In this document: piece by piece, positions 1 to 8,281 of the stretch | Layout of the letters: the number at the start of each line of letters is the position of its first letter | Numbering within the stretch: the first letter of the stretch is position 1 | Assembly (NCBI RefSeq): GCF_009184635.1 | Contig: NZ_WELI01000020.1 | Location: forward strand, 1-42,338 | DNA length: 42,338 nt | Source: Rudanella paleaurantiibacter | GTDB taxonomy: Bacteria > Bacteroidota > Bacteroidia > Cytophagales > Spirosomataceae | Reading direction: 5' to 3' | Program-made: the position numbers and the translations under genes | The notes under the pieces: model-generated | Told to the model about the DNA's origin: nothing | The model's input: the letters and a program-made list of their open reading frames with translations, nothing else | The model's database searches: none

Positions 1-126
1 TTTTAACCGCTTGAAACAGTATCGCCGGGTAGCAACTCGCTACGAAAAAACAGCCAGCAGCTTCTTGGCGATGGTTCATCTGGCTTCAAGTATGATTTTG
101 TTGCTCTGATTGTCCACACACTCTAG
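1..126 (+). mobile_element. 3' end of an IS (IS5-like DDE transposase), left border
   Basis: Bases 2-109 encode the last 35 residues of a transposase read into the window (contains RRVATRYEKTASSFLAMVHL, stop TGA at 107-109). The sequence resembles the C-terminus of IS5-family DDE transposases. The IS end follows the stop, and CTAG at 123-126 fits the YTAR-type target duplication of that family. Bases 1-126 are the exact reverse complement of 42212-42337 at the other border. Only the 3' end is present. The family call rests on the C-terminal motif alone. Confidence 0.8.
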
Positions 127-172
127 TACAAAAGGAAACGTTGCCCCGGCGTTATCCAAGAAGAGAAGAATC

Positions 173-970
173 ATGAATGTATTGGAAATTGCCGGGCTCT
201 CGGCTTCGATTTGTGTGGGCATTTCGCTCGGTCTGATTGGCGGAGGGGGCAGCATTCTGACCTTGCCTATTCTGGTGTACCTGTTGCACATAAACCCGGT
301 CACCTCATCGGCTTACTCGCTCTTTGTGGTCGGAACCACCTCTCTCGTGGGCGCTATCACGTATATGCGGCAACGACAGGTTGACTATCGGGTAGCACTG
401 GTTTTTTCGGTGCCTTCGTTTGTCGCTGTGTACGTCTCGCGCCATTTTCTGCTCCCGGCCATTCCCGAAACACTCGGTGCCGTGGGGCCGCTTGTGCTCA
501 CCCGTAATGGACTAATCATGGTCCTGTTTAGCCTGCTCATGCTGGGGGCTTCCCTGTCGATGATTCGCGACGGGGGCCATACGGGTAGGGTGGGCCGGAC
601 CAAAGGTCTAAAACTACCCTTGATTGGAGCCGAGGGTGCTCTTGTTGGGCTGCTGACCGGACTGGTTGGGGCAGGAGGGGGCTTTCTGATTATTCCGGTG
701 CTCGTGCTATTGGCGCGGTTGCCCATGAAAATGGCCGTTGGGACATCGCTGCTCATCATCGCCGTGAAATCACTGCTTGGCTTCACCGGCGACCTACGTC
801 ATGTTGCTATCGACTGGCCCTTTTTGCTCTGTTTCACGCTGCTATCTGTCACAGGGATTTTTATTGGCACGTACTTGTCGCGGTACGTGTCGGGGTCTCG
901 GCTCAAAAAATCGTTTGGTTACTTTGTGATGCTGCTGGGTGTTTACATCCTCCTGCGCGAGGTTTCGTAG
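173..970 (+). CDS. TauE/SafE family membrane permease
   Basis: A 265-residue polytopic membrane protein of the TauE/SafE (former DUF81) family, whose members export sulfite, sulfoacetate or other organosulfur anions across the inner membrane. The two family half-repeats are visible: GLIGGGGSILTLPILVYLL near residue 20 and GLVGAGGGFLIIPVLVLLA near residue 165, each a Gly-rich turn leading into a helix. ATG 173 is chosen because it follows a purine-rich stretch (aagaagagaagaa). The longer frame back to TTG 110 begins inside the IS, so those residues are not native. The IS end lies about 47 bp upstream and has probably replaced the native promoter region. The family is clear; the substrate cannot be told. 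Confidence 0.88.
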   Translation: MNVLEIAGLSASICVGISLGLIGGGGSILTLPILVYLLHINPVTSSAYSLFVVGTTSLVGAITYMRQRQVDYRVALVFSVPSFVAVYVSRHFLLPAIPETLGAVGPLVLTRNGLIMVLFSLLMLGASLSMIRDGGHTGRVGRTKGLKLPLIGAEGALVGLLTGLVGAGGGFLIIPVLVLLARLPMKMAVGTSLLIIAVKSLLGFTGDLRHVAIDWPFLLCFTLLSVTGIFIGTYLSRYVSGSRLKKSFGYFVMLLGVYILLREVS

Positions 971-1171
971 CGGTGAAATGGAGTGGGTGGTGAGCTTACA
1001 ACCGCCAGTCGCAAGGCATTGCCGACCCAAAATAGTTGGTTTGTGTCGGTCAGATCGATGATAACGAGCAGGGTTGTTATCTGGATACCCTTCAGTACGC
1101 CATCAGCGAAGGTGAGGGAATGCCTTTCATCGGCCGAAAGTGCTTACTATGATGTATTTTCGAGGATAGAC

Positions 1172-1582
1172 TTACTTTGTTTGGGATGCCCCCGCTATGG
1201 CTTCCCCGATGCGCACATTTCGGACAATCTCGTCACAATTGGCGCACGCAGTTGCGCCCTGCTGATGGAACCATCGGCAACGTTCGCGGATGGCGCAAGC
1301 CACCAGTGTGGCTTCGGCCTTGCGGTTCATGCCATCGACAATCCTGACCACCAGCCCGCAGCCCGTGCCTTCCCCGGTCCAGTGGCCGCAGCCGGTTTTG
1401 ATGCAGTTGCTGGCGAATCGAAACCGCTCTTCAGGTACACGTCCCTGCCGTGCGGTTTCTACAAACGTTTTATCAACAATAATTGGCTCGTCAAGATATT
1501 CAATATGGCCCGATGCGTTCTGAACACCGAAGAGTTTAGCACCGGGCTTAGCGATTGAACTGGGGCAGAGGAGGGTAGCCAT
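1172..1582 (-). CDS. Cys-rich small protein, last gene of the export cluster
   Basis: A 136-residue soluble protein with eight cysteines (6, 60, 65, 75, 96, 102, 113, 116). The C-terminal group has the pattern C-x5-C-x10-C-x2-C (CAIRERCRW, then ACANC), which suggests a metal or iron-sulfur site; this is inference. I do not recognise a named family. It starts 71 bp after the stop of the GG-leader peptide gene and is separated from it by a strong hairpin. A plus-strand frame of similar length overlaps it (983-1558), but the regular cysteine spacing and the shared orientation with the cluster favour this strand. A partner or immunity protein is possible but unsupported. Confidence 0.6.
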   Translation of the reverse strand: MATLLCPSSIAKPGAKLFGVQNASGHIEYLDEPIIVDKTFVETARQGRVPEERFRFASNCIKTGCGHWTGEGTGCGLVVRIVDGMNRKAEATLVACAIRERCRWFHQQGATACANCDEIVRNVRIGEAIAGASQTK

Positions 1583-1601
1583 AATCTGTGTGAGGGTCGA
1601 G

Positions 1602-1646
1602 CGAATCAGGCACCAGCGAAGTCTGTTTCGTTTGGTGCCTGATTCG
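1602..1646 (-). terminator. 14-bp perfect hairpin after the GG-leader peptide gene
   Basis: Arms CGAATCAGGCACCA (1602-1615) and TGGTGCCTGATTCG (1633-1646) are exact complements around a 17-base loop. The hairpin begins 8 bp after the stop of the 84-aa peptide gene. There is no T-run after it on the minus strand, so it may stabilise the peptide mRNA or attenuate the Cys-rich gene rather than act as a classical terminator. Confidence 0.55.
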
Positions 1647-1653
1647 GCGTTAG

Positions 1654-1908
1654 TTATAGTGTGATCGTACCCGGAAGCGGCATAACATCGGGCTCAGGCA
1701 TCATACCGATGGGCATAATGCCGATGGGCTCAATGCCGATGATTGTTTTCAGATCGCCTTTGCTCAGCGTTCCTCCGCTGACGGCGTCCAGGACGTCGTC
1801 GGTCAATTGACCTTCTTCGTCAATTTTGGCCAGCGATTTCATCAGTTCTTCCTGGTTTTCGGCTTCGTTACGCAGGGCGTCAACTTTGTTGTTAATTGGC
1901 TTATCCAT
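1654..1908 (-). CDS. GG-leader peptide precursor, Met/Pro-repeat core
   Basis: An 84-residue peptide with an acidic helical leader ending in LTDDVLDAVSGG (Gly-Gly at 45-46), the usual cut site of C39 peptidase ABC transporters. The predicted 38-residue core has no Cys and few Ser/Thr but carries a repeat-like run IGIEPIGIMPIGMMPEP, giving a hydrophobic Met/Pro-rich product. The leader lacks the long NHLP domain of the 19.7-21.8 kb peptides, so it is a separate precursor type. It is transcribed from its own promoter (1948-2013) behind the HECTH protein and the export genes. Cleavage by the nearby C39 transporter is a reasonable inference; whether the core is modified is unknown. Confidence 0.78.
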   Translation of the reverse strand: MDKPINNKVDALRNEAENQEELMKSLAKIDEEGQLTDDVLDAVSGGTLSKGDLKTIIGIEPIGIMPIGMMPEPDVMPLPGTITL

Positions 1909-1947
1909 GATTACTATTAGTTATTTGGTATATGTTTAATTACAGTT

Positions 1948-2013
1948 CAAAGGTCGGGTGGTGAATTCCCGGAAGCTATAACACGAGGTTGTACTTTAGT
2001 CCATCTGGTTATA
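1948..2013 (-). promoter_or_regulatory. Regulon promoter A (direct repeats + -33/-7)
   Basis: In minus-strand sense: TATAACC (2007-2013), TACAACC (1987-1993; 20-bp period), 8 bp, TAG (1976-1978, at the -33 position), 20 bp, GACCTTTG (1948-1955, -7 box nAnnTTTG). A start near 1941 would leave about 33 nt before ATG 1908. The repeats overlap the last codons of the HECTH gene. The layout is identical to promoters B, C and D. Confidence 0.72.
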
Positions 2014-3144
2014 AGACACTGCCATTATCCGGTCGGTGTAGGTTTGGCGAAGCTGCTCGGTTCCGTTCGCCGACGCCAAAACGGCCAGATCCGTCAAACA
2101 CAACGCATCCATTCGGCAGGCCCCGTCCTGGTCAGAACGCATTTCGCCCGCATGGGTATCGAAGTGATCAATCGTATCGATGGCTCGTTTGATGAGGCCC
2201 GTGAGCTGCCCGAAGCTCTCTGTCGAGAGTTGAGCGTTGCCTACATAGTTTTCTAACCGCGCTCCTTTCCGGTAAACCGGGTAATTTTCGAGTCCCATAA
2301 ACGCCAGCATCCACTCCTTTCGGAAATGGCCTGCCGCTTTGCAGATGCCCATGTAGTCGGCCACAAGCTCATCGTGCAGATTGTTGGATGCCGAGCCAAA
2401 TCGGTTGAGTGTGTAGAGGTGCGTGCATTCGTGCTCGAGCCGTATTGCCAGCGAATACGATGCCCACTGGTCGGGGTCTACGCCCACCTGTTCGGCCGAC
2501 ACGTTGCTGTAGGGTTTGGTGCTCAGAATAATCAACTTGTCCTTGTACAAGCTGCGATCCGGCAGCACATGGCGCGTAAACTGTTCATTCCAGCTGCCCA
2601 CCTGTTCGGTCGACTCCCACTCGGTTTTCAATCCGCGAATCCGTTCCCAATTGTTGACACCGTTGACCAACAGCGCACCCATCGACGAGGGAACCGTCAC
2701 CGGGTTGTTTTTGTGGAGAAGACACTGCACGAGCCTGACAAAATCGGCATCATCGGGCACAGTCAGAACCGGAACCGGACCGGCAAGGCTTTCGTGGAGC
2801 GTCAGTCGCAGGGCTTCGAGCTGTTTCAAGGCCGGCGAACGTTCAGCGTACTCACCCAACGGCTTGCCTTTCAGTACGGTATCTATGTAAGCCTGTGTTT
2901 TGTTGATGCCCTCTGCAACAGGAAAGTTTAGTTGTGGATAGCACGTTTTCAGGAACGCAAACGCCCTATCCCCAGCCCAATCGGATGCGTGATTCTTCCA
3001 AAAGCGGATGGCTGGTTCGTCGTCCGAAACGACCTTTAGGCCGTTATCGGACGAACAGAACTTGTTTGCAACATAATCCCTCAGCTCATCGGGTAACTCA
3101 AGCCCGTAACCCTTCACAACTGACTCTGATGCGGTTGCTATCAT
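1996..3144 (-). CDS. Putative zinc-dependent protein with HECTH motif (resembles DUF7005)
   Basis: A 382-residue soluble protein. Residues 238-242 read HECTH inside RLEHECTHLYTLNRFGS, matching the HExxH zinc-protease motif, and DEL VADYMG follows with E259 as a candidate third ligand 17 residues after the motif. From memory this resembles the DUF7005 family found beside NHLP peptide clusters; that identification is tentative. The gene starts 3 bp after the second ABC transporter, so it is co-transcribed with the export genes. A role in leader trimming or peptide degradation is inference. The rest of the protein has no recognised domain and no signal peptide or membrane segment. Confidence 0.75.
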   Translation of the reverse strand: MIATASESVVKGYGLELPDELRDYVANKFCSSDNGLKVVSDDEPAIRFWKNHASDWAGDRAFAFLKTCYPQLNFPVAEGINKTQAYIDTVLKGKPLGEYAERSPALKQLEALRLTLHESLAGPVPVLTVPDDADFVRLVQCLLHKNNPVTVPSSMGALLVNGVNNWERIRGLKTEWESTEQVGSWNEQFTRHVLPDRSLYKDKLIILSTKPYSNVSAEQVGVDPDQWASYSLAIRLEHECTHLYTLNRFGSASNNLHDELVADYMGICKAAGHFRKEWMLAFMGLENYPVYRKGARLENYVGNAQLSTESFGQLTGLIKRAIDTIDHFDTHAGEMRSDQDGACRMDALCLTDLAVLASANGTEQLRQTYTDRIMAVSYNQMD

Positions 3145-3147
3145 GGC

Positions 3148-6063
3148 TTAGGCGATTTGACGTTTGGCCAATTGTGCAAACAGGCTATCTTTTTCCATGA
3201 GCTCGTCGTAGGTTCCTGACTCGACAATGGTCCCCTTGTCGAGTACGTAAATACGGTCGGCATTCTTGATCGTACTAAGCCGGTGGGCAATGATAATCCG
3301 GGTTGCCTGGAGCTTATCTAAGCTCTGCGTCACGGTATTTTGTGTCCGGTTGTCGAGGGCGCTCGTGGCTTCGTCCATAAAAAGCAGTCGTGGCTTGTGG
3401 GCAATGGCCCGCGCAATCATGAGCCGTTGCCGCTGCCCTCCCGAAAATGTTCCGGCCCCCTCGCTCACCACCGTGTGCATCTCCATCGGCATGTGCTTGA
3501 TGTCTTCTTCCATGCCGGCCATACGCGCAGCCTCCCAGGCATCGTCTAAGGTCAGCTCCGAGTTGCCGATGATGTTCTGAAAAATACTGCCCGACATCAG
3601 GGCCCCGTTCTGCAACACAACGCCAATCTGCCGACGCACCAGTTCTCGGTTCATCAAATCAAACGAGTTGCCATCGTAATAAATGGACCCGGCTTCGGCC
3701 TGTTCAAAGCCCAGCAGTAATCGCATGATGGTTGATTTGCCCGAGCCCGAAGCCCCCACAAAGGCAACCATTTCGCCCGGCTTAATCTTAAACGTGACGT
3801 TGTTTAGCACGAGGGGCTGATCTTCCTTGTAGCGGAACGACACGGAATTCATTTCGATTTCCCCGGCCAGTTCGCCCGGATCGACGCTCTGATCGGCCGA
3901 TTCGGTTTCCTCTTCCAGGATCGGCTTCACCCGTTCGTAGAGGGTAATCACATTCAGCGACGTAATCAGGGCCATGCTCAACCGCAAACTGTCGTTCAGA
4001 AACTGATTGAAGGAGGTGATGAACGCCATAAACACCCCGACGGATAGCACCCCGGCTGTCGCATTGGCTGTAGATACGGTGTAGTACAGGAACGCGAAAA
4101 AGAAGATGTTTGTGAGTAGGGGGTAGGACGCGTTGAAAGCCTCCACAAAGTTCTGGTACGTGCCCGAATTGAAGCCCAGCTTTTTTAAGGTCGAAAACTT
4201 ATCGGCCCACAGGGCAAATACCCGCCGTTCGCCACCTGTGATGCGTATCTTGGTAATACCCGACAAAAACTCAAACAAAAACCCCTGAATCTGCCCCTGA
4301 TAGGTAGATACCTCCCGGTCGTACTTGAGCTTTAACCAGCCGATAGTGGTCATAAACAGGGCGGCAAGGAGGCCCAGCCCCACACCCACCCAGGCTAATT
4401 TACTGTCGTAATAAAAGAGAAGAAACAGGTTTACCGACGAAAACGCCCCACTCAACACGGCGGTCATCAGGGTGCTGGAGATAATCTGCCGGATGGAGTT
4501 GATACTCAGCACCCGGTTGGTAAGGTCGCCAGCGGAGTATTTTTTGTAGAATGTGACCGGCAGGCGCAGCATATGGTCCATCATACCGGCTTGCAAATTG
4601 ACGCTCGATTTTGACTCGAGCCGCAGCCGCAGGGCACCCTCCACCAATTGAATGCCCGCTTTGACCAAGGCAATCATAATCAGGATCGCGAATACCTCCA
4701 GATGCAGCGACCGGTCGGCCGTAGGCACCACGTCGTCGTACATAATACCCGACAGGATGGGCACCAGCAGGCCAATCAAACTACCCGCCAAAGCCGCCGT
4801 CATAAGCCATTTGGCGTCTTTTTCGACTCCGCTGATGGCAAACCGGAGCACCTTTTTTACGGAGGTCATCTTGCGGTCGAAGCCCGAAAAAAACATGTAG
4901 CCAATCGGCTCCAGCTTTGCCGCCACCTCATGGTTTACAACCGTTTCGATTCCGGCCGACAAATCCTTCATGACATAGCTGCTCGACGTTTTCTGGAGGA
5001 GCGCGACGGGCGTTTTACCGTCTTTGGTGAAGGCCAGCAGCGGGCCGTTTTCCGATTTCCACCAGGTATCGCGCAGAATAATTTTGCGGATGCGCAGCTT
5101 CGAGCTCTTGGCAATGAGGTGCAGTTGATTGGTGACGTTGTTCTGGTGCGACTCAACGTATTTGGGCTCCTCGAGCGTAAAACCAATCTGATCGCCGATC
5201 GCCTGACACGTCCGAAACAAGAGATTTTTTCCCTTTTCGGTGAGGTTTGTGGCCCCTTCAGCATTGACCGAGTTCCCCGCCACTACTGATCTGATTTTGC
5301 CGAGGGTGTTCTCCAGGGCCGCCTGATCGTTGGCCTGTTTGATAGATAGGTGATTGCTCTCTTCAGCCTGCTGCGTGGCAATTGTCTGGTTGATCTGACT
5401 ATAGAAATAGCTCTCTAACTTGCTCAGAGCCAATAGAAAGTAAATTTCATCCTGCAACAGGATTTCCCGTGTACTCAACACGCGCACAACGGTATCCTTC
5501 GTTCTGGCTCTCAGCCACAGCTTATTCGACACAGGGGCCAGGAAGTCCTGGTACTGTTCGTGGCTCACCTCTGTACTTTCGGCATACAGGCCCACGGTTC
5601 CTTTCTGCAAATGAATCCAGTGGATACCTGATGACGGGAACGCCACCGTATTTGCGTCCAGGGCAATATCCCCAAACTGGTCGAGCGGTTTGTAAACGCG
5701 GGGTGCCTGCGCCGTGTTAAGGGCGGCTGAGGTTTTGGTAATCCACTTGTTAATCATATTCTTCAAGAAGAAATGATCAACGTCGAGCAGATTATTCTTA
5801 TCAATGGCCAACAGGGTAGCCTCGCTGGAAAAGGCCAGAAGCCGGGTATTTTCGGTATTATCCTGGGGTAATAAGCTAAATAGTACTTCGCCTTTTTGTG
5901 CGGTGTATAGGTATTTGAGCCGGTGCTGATAATTACCGGCCTCATCAATTTTTGTATAGAATAAATTGACCTCGCCCGAAAGCACCATCCAGAATGTGTC
6001 CGGGCGATGGAGTACATACGGGCTTTCGGCGCAAACGTATATCTTTTGATTGATAGCTGACAT
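3148..6063 (-). CDS. NHLM-type ABC transporter, permease/ATPase (second transporter)
   Basis: A 971-residue ABC exporter resembling NHLM_micro_ABC2 (TIGR03797 type). Residues 1-400 form a long cytoplasmic region; its first 90 residues look like a cyclic-nucleotide/cupin beta roll (FWMVLSGEVNLF) but lack the phosphate-binding cassette. The membrane domain spans about 405-710. The ATPase has Walker A GASGSGKST (770-778), signature FSGGQ (873-877) and Walker B LLFMDE (893-898). There is no C39 peptidase domain. Spacing is 11 bp from the C39 transporter upstream and 3 bp to the HECTH gene downstream, so one transcript is likely. In NHLM loci this protein pairs with the C39 transporter and an HlyD protein to export leader-cleaved peptides. 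Confidence 0.92.
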   Translation of the reverse strand: MSAINQKIYVCAESPYVLHRPDTFWMVLSGEVNLFYTKIDEAGNYQHRLKYLYTAQKGEVLFSLLPQDNTENTRLLAFSSEATLLAIDKNNLLDVDHFFLKNMINKWITKTSAALNTAQAPRVYKPLDQFGDIALDANTVAFPSSGIHWIHLQKGTVGLYAESTEVSHEQYQDFLAPVSNKLWLRARTKDTVVRVLSTREILLQDEIYFLLALSKLESYFYSQINQTIATQQAEESNHLSIKQANDQAALENTLGKIRSVVAGNSVNAEGATNLTEKGKNLLFRTCQAIGDQIGFTLEEPKYVESHQNNVTNQLHLIAKSSKLRIRKIILRDTWWKSENGPLLAFTKDGKTPVALLQKTSSSYVMKDLSAGIETVVNHEVAAKLEPIGYMFFSGFDRKMTSVKKVLRFAISGVEKDAKWLMTAALAGSLIGLLVPILSGIMYDDVVPTADRSLHLEVFAILIMIALVKAGIQLVEGALRLRLESKSSVNLQAGMMDHMLRLPVTFYKKYSAGDLTNRVLSINSIRQIISSTLMTAVLSGAFSSVNLFLLFYYDSKLAWVGVGLGLLAALFMTTIGWLKLKYDREVSTYQGQIQGFLFEFLSGITKIRITGGERRVFALWADKFSTLKKLGFNSGTYQNFVEAFNASYPLLTNIFFFAFLYYTVSTANATAGVLSVGVFMAFITSFNQFLNDSLRLSMALITSLNVITLYERVKPILEEETESADQSVDPGELAGEIEMNSVSFRYKEDQPLVLNNVTFKIKPGEMVAFVGASGSGKSTIMRLLLGFEQAEAGSIYYDGNSFDLMNRELVRRQIGVVLQNGALMSGSIFQNIIGNSELTLDDAWEAARMAGMEEDIKHMPMEMHTVVSEGAGTFSGGQRQRLMIARAIAHKPRLLFMDEATSALDNRTQNTVTQSLDKLQATRIIIAHRLSTIKNADRIYVLDKGTIVESGTYDELMEKDSLFAQLAKRQIA

Positions 6064-6074
6064 AGGAATAGCGT

Positions 6075-8267
6075 TTATTTCGTCTCGATCAAATGGGCAT
6101 AGACGCCGTTTTTCTTCATCAATTCCCCATGCGTACCCCGCTCTACTACCTTACCGTATTCCATGACGATGATCTCATCACAATCGATGATCGTACTGAG
6201 CCGGTGCGCCACAATCAGACACGTACATCCCCGCTTTTTGATGTTGTCCATCACAATCTTCTCGGCAGTAGGGTCCAGGGCACTCGTGGCTTCGTCCATG
6301 ATCAGAATCGACGGATTGGTTGCCAGCGCCCGCGCGATTTCCAGGCGTTGCCGCTGACCACCGCTGAAATTCGATCCACCTTCCATCACTGAGCTATCGT
6401 ACCCGTCTTTCCGCACCGACACAATGTCGTGAATAGCCGCATCGCGGGCCGACTGAATGATGTGTTTATCAGGAATAGTTGCGTCCCAGAAACTGATGTT
6501 CTCTTTGATGGTTCCGTTGAAAATCAGTACCTCCTGATCAATCACGGCTACCGAGTTCGTGATGACATGCCGGGGGAATTCACTCTTGGGCTTCCCGTCG
6601 AACAAGACCTCACCACTCCAAAGCGGGTACAAGCCGGAAGCAATCTTGGCCACCGTCGATTTGCCACTACCCGAGCCGCCAACCAGCGCTACCCGGCTTC
6701 CGGGCTTCACTTTCAGATTGAAATTCTCGATCAGCGGGGCTATCGTTGTGTTGTATCCGAAGGTGACGTTTCGCATCTCGAAGTAGCCGACCAATTTGTT
6801 CTGGGCAGCCTCCGCCTGATGGGTTGCAATGACAGCGCTGCCTTTAAATTGTTCGTCGGTCTCATAGTTCATCACGTCATCGATGCGACCCATATCACTT
6901 TCGGTTTCGTGCAGCATGGTGCCTACGGCAATCAGCTGGTTTACCGGCCCAATAAAGTTGCCCATCAGGAAGGTGAAGGATACTAGAGAGCCGAGAGTCA
7001 TTTCGCCATCCATAATCCGCAACGCTCCCAGCCCCAAAATCAGGGTGGTCGTCAGGGATGTGATGAGTGGGGGCAGTACGTTCAGCCGGATCGTGAGCCA
7101 GCCCAGTTCCTGCTGAGCGTTCGTAACTTTGGCCATGTAGCCGATCCAGTTGGTGAAGAAGTCGTTTTCGCGGCCCGATGCTTTCAGTGTCTCGATCATA
7201 CTGATGCCCGACGTGGTGGTGCCCAGTAGTTTTCCTGTTTCGTTACTGAGCATCCGGCTCCCGTCTTTCCGTGCCCGCGACACAAACTTCAGGGCAATCA
7301 CGTTTAATAGCGCCATACCAATGCCAATCAGCGTCAGGGGCACATCGTAGGAGAACATCAGCACGGCATAAAACACGACGATGATGACGTTCAGGGCTGC
7401 GTTGGCCAGATCGCCACTCAACAGCCGGGCTACTTTGTCGTTGAGCGACACCCGGTTGCCAATTTCCCCGCTGTATCGCTGGGTAAAAAACGAAATGGGC
7501 AGGTGAAAAACGTGCCAGAGAAACTTACTGGAGGTGGCTAAAGCAAGCTTCGTTTCGAGCTTGAGCAGGTAATACTGCTGAATATAGACCAACACGGCGT
7601 TGATTGCCAGCACGGAGGCCATAATCAGCAGTAGGGGCATGACGAAATCGGCGTGCCCATTAACTAAGTACTTGTCAATGAAGATTTTGATGAACGAGGG
7701 GATCACCAAACCCGGAACAACCAGAAAAAGACTGGCCAGGAGAATGTAAACAATACTCAGCTTGGAATTGGTAATCCGCGACGCCAGCGACGAGGCCAAC
7801 CCCCGCTTTTCGTTACCCTTTTCAAACTGCTCGGTTGGTTTAAACGTGAGCACTACGCCGGTATAAGCCTCGTCGAATTCGTCGTACGTCACACTGTAGC
7901 GCCCCTGGGCCGGATCGCTCAGAAACACCTTTTTCTTGGTAAAGCCCTCCAGCACCAGAAAGTGGTTGAAGTTCCAGAAGATAATGGCCGGAGTCTCGAT
8001 CTGCATCAGCTTCTCCACCGACTTGGCGTATCCTTTCGATTCTAACCCAAACTGTTTGGCGGCTTTGATAATGTTGGTTGCCTTGAGGCCATCGCGCGAA
8101 ACACCACAGGCAATCCGCAGTTTCTCCAGCGGAACAAATTTGCCAAAGTGCCCCAGAATGATGCTGAGTGCGGCTGCGCCACATTCGACGCTCTCCATCT
8201 GTAAAACCGTCGGGACCTTGACCGGGCCGGCCTGTTTCCCAATGGGAAATGTTGTTGTGGTTGCCAT
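6075..8267 (-). CDS. NHLM-type ABC transporter with C39 leader peptidase
   Basis: A 730-residue peptidase/permease/ATPase resembling NHLM_micro_ABC1 (TIGR03796 type). The N-terminal C39 domain has an intact triad: C29 in ESVECGAAAL, H102 in FNHFLVLEG and D118 in SDPAQG. Membrane helices span about 165-450. Walker A GGSGSGKST is at 530-538, FSGGQ at 634-638 and Walker B ILIMDE at 654-659. It should cut leaders after Gly-Gly on the cytoplasmic side and export the core. ATG 8267 is chosen because the frame extending to 8414 overlaps the HlyD gene and adds 49 residues with no family similarity; the real start lies 14 bp after the HlyD stop. It is the likely processing enzyme for all GG-type precursors here. 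Confidence 0.94.
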   Translation of the reverse strand: MATTTTFPIGKQAGPVKVPTVLQMESVECGAAALSIILGHFGKFVPLEKLRIACGVSRDGLKATNIIKAAKQFGLESKGYAKSVEKLMQIETPAIIFWNFNHFLVLEGFTKKKVFLSDPAQGRYSVTYDEFDEAYTGVVLTFKPTEQFEKGNEKRGLASSLASRITNSKLSIVYILLASLFLVVPGLVIPSFIKIFIDKYLVNGHADFVMPLLLIMASVLAINAVLVYIQQYYLLKLETKLALATSSKFLWHVFHLPISFFTQRYSGEIGNRVSLNDKVARLLSGDLANAALNVIIVVFYAVLMFSYDVPLTLIGIGMALLNVIALKFVSRARKDGSRMLSNETGKLLGTTTSGISMIETLKASGRENDFFTNWIGYMAKVTNAQQELGWLTIRLNVLPPLITSLTTTLILGLGALRIMDGEMTLGSLVSFTFLMGNFIGPVNQLIAVGTMLHETESDMGRIDDVMNYETDEQFKGSAVIATHQAEAAQNKLVGYFEMRNVTFGYNTTIAPLIENFNLKVKPGSRVALVGGSGSGKSTVAKIASGLYPLWSGEVLFDGKPKSEFPRHVITNSVAVIDQEVLIFNGTIKENISFWDATIPDKHIIQSARDAAIHDIVSVRKDGYDSSVMEGGSNFSGGQRQRLEIARALATNPSILIMDEATSALDPTAEKIVMDNIKKRGCTCLIVAHRLSTIIDCDEIIVMEYGKVVERGTHGELMKKNGVYAHLIETK

Positions 8268-8281
8268 CTCGAAAAGTCGGA

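Noticed and set aside
983-1558. 191-codon plus-strand frame
   Set aside because: It lies opposite the Cys-rich gene, has no recognisable domain, and its composition looks like the shadow of the minus-strand gene.
4648-5289. 213-codon plus-strand frame inside the second ABC transporter
   Set aside because: Antisense shadow of a clear ABC transporter gene; no domain and atypical composition rich in Arg, His and Gln.
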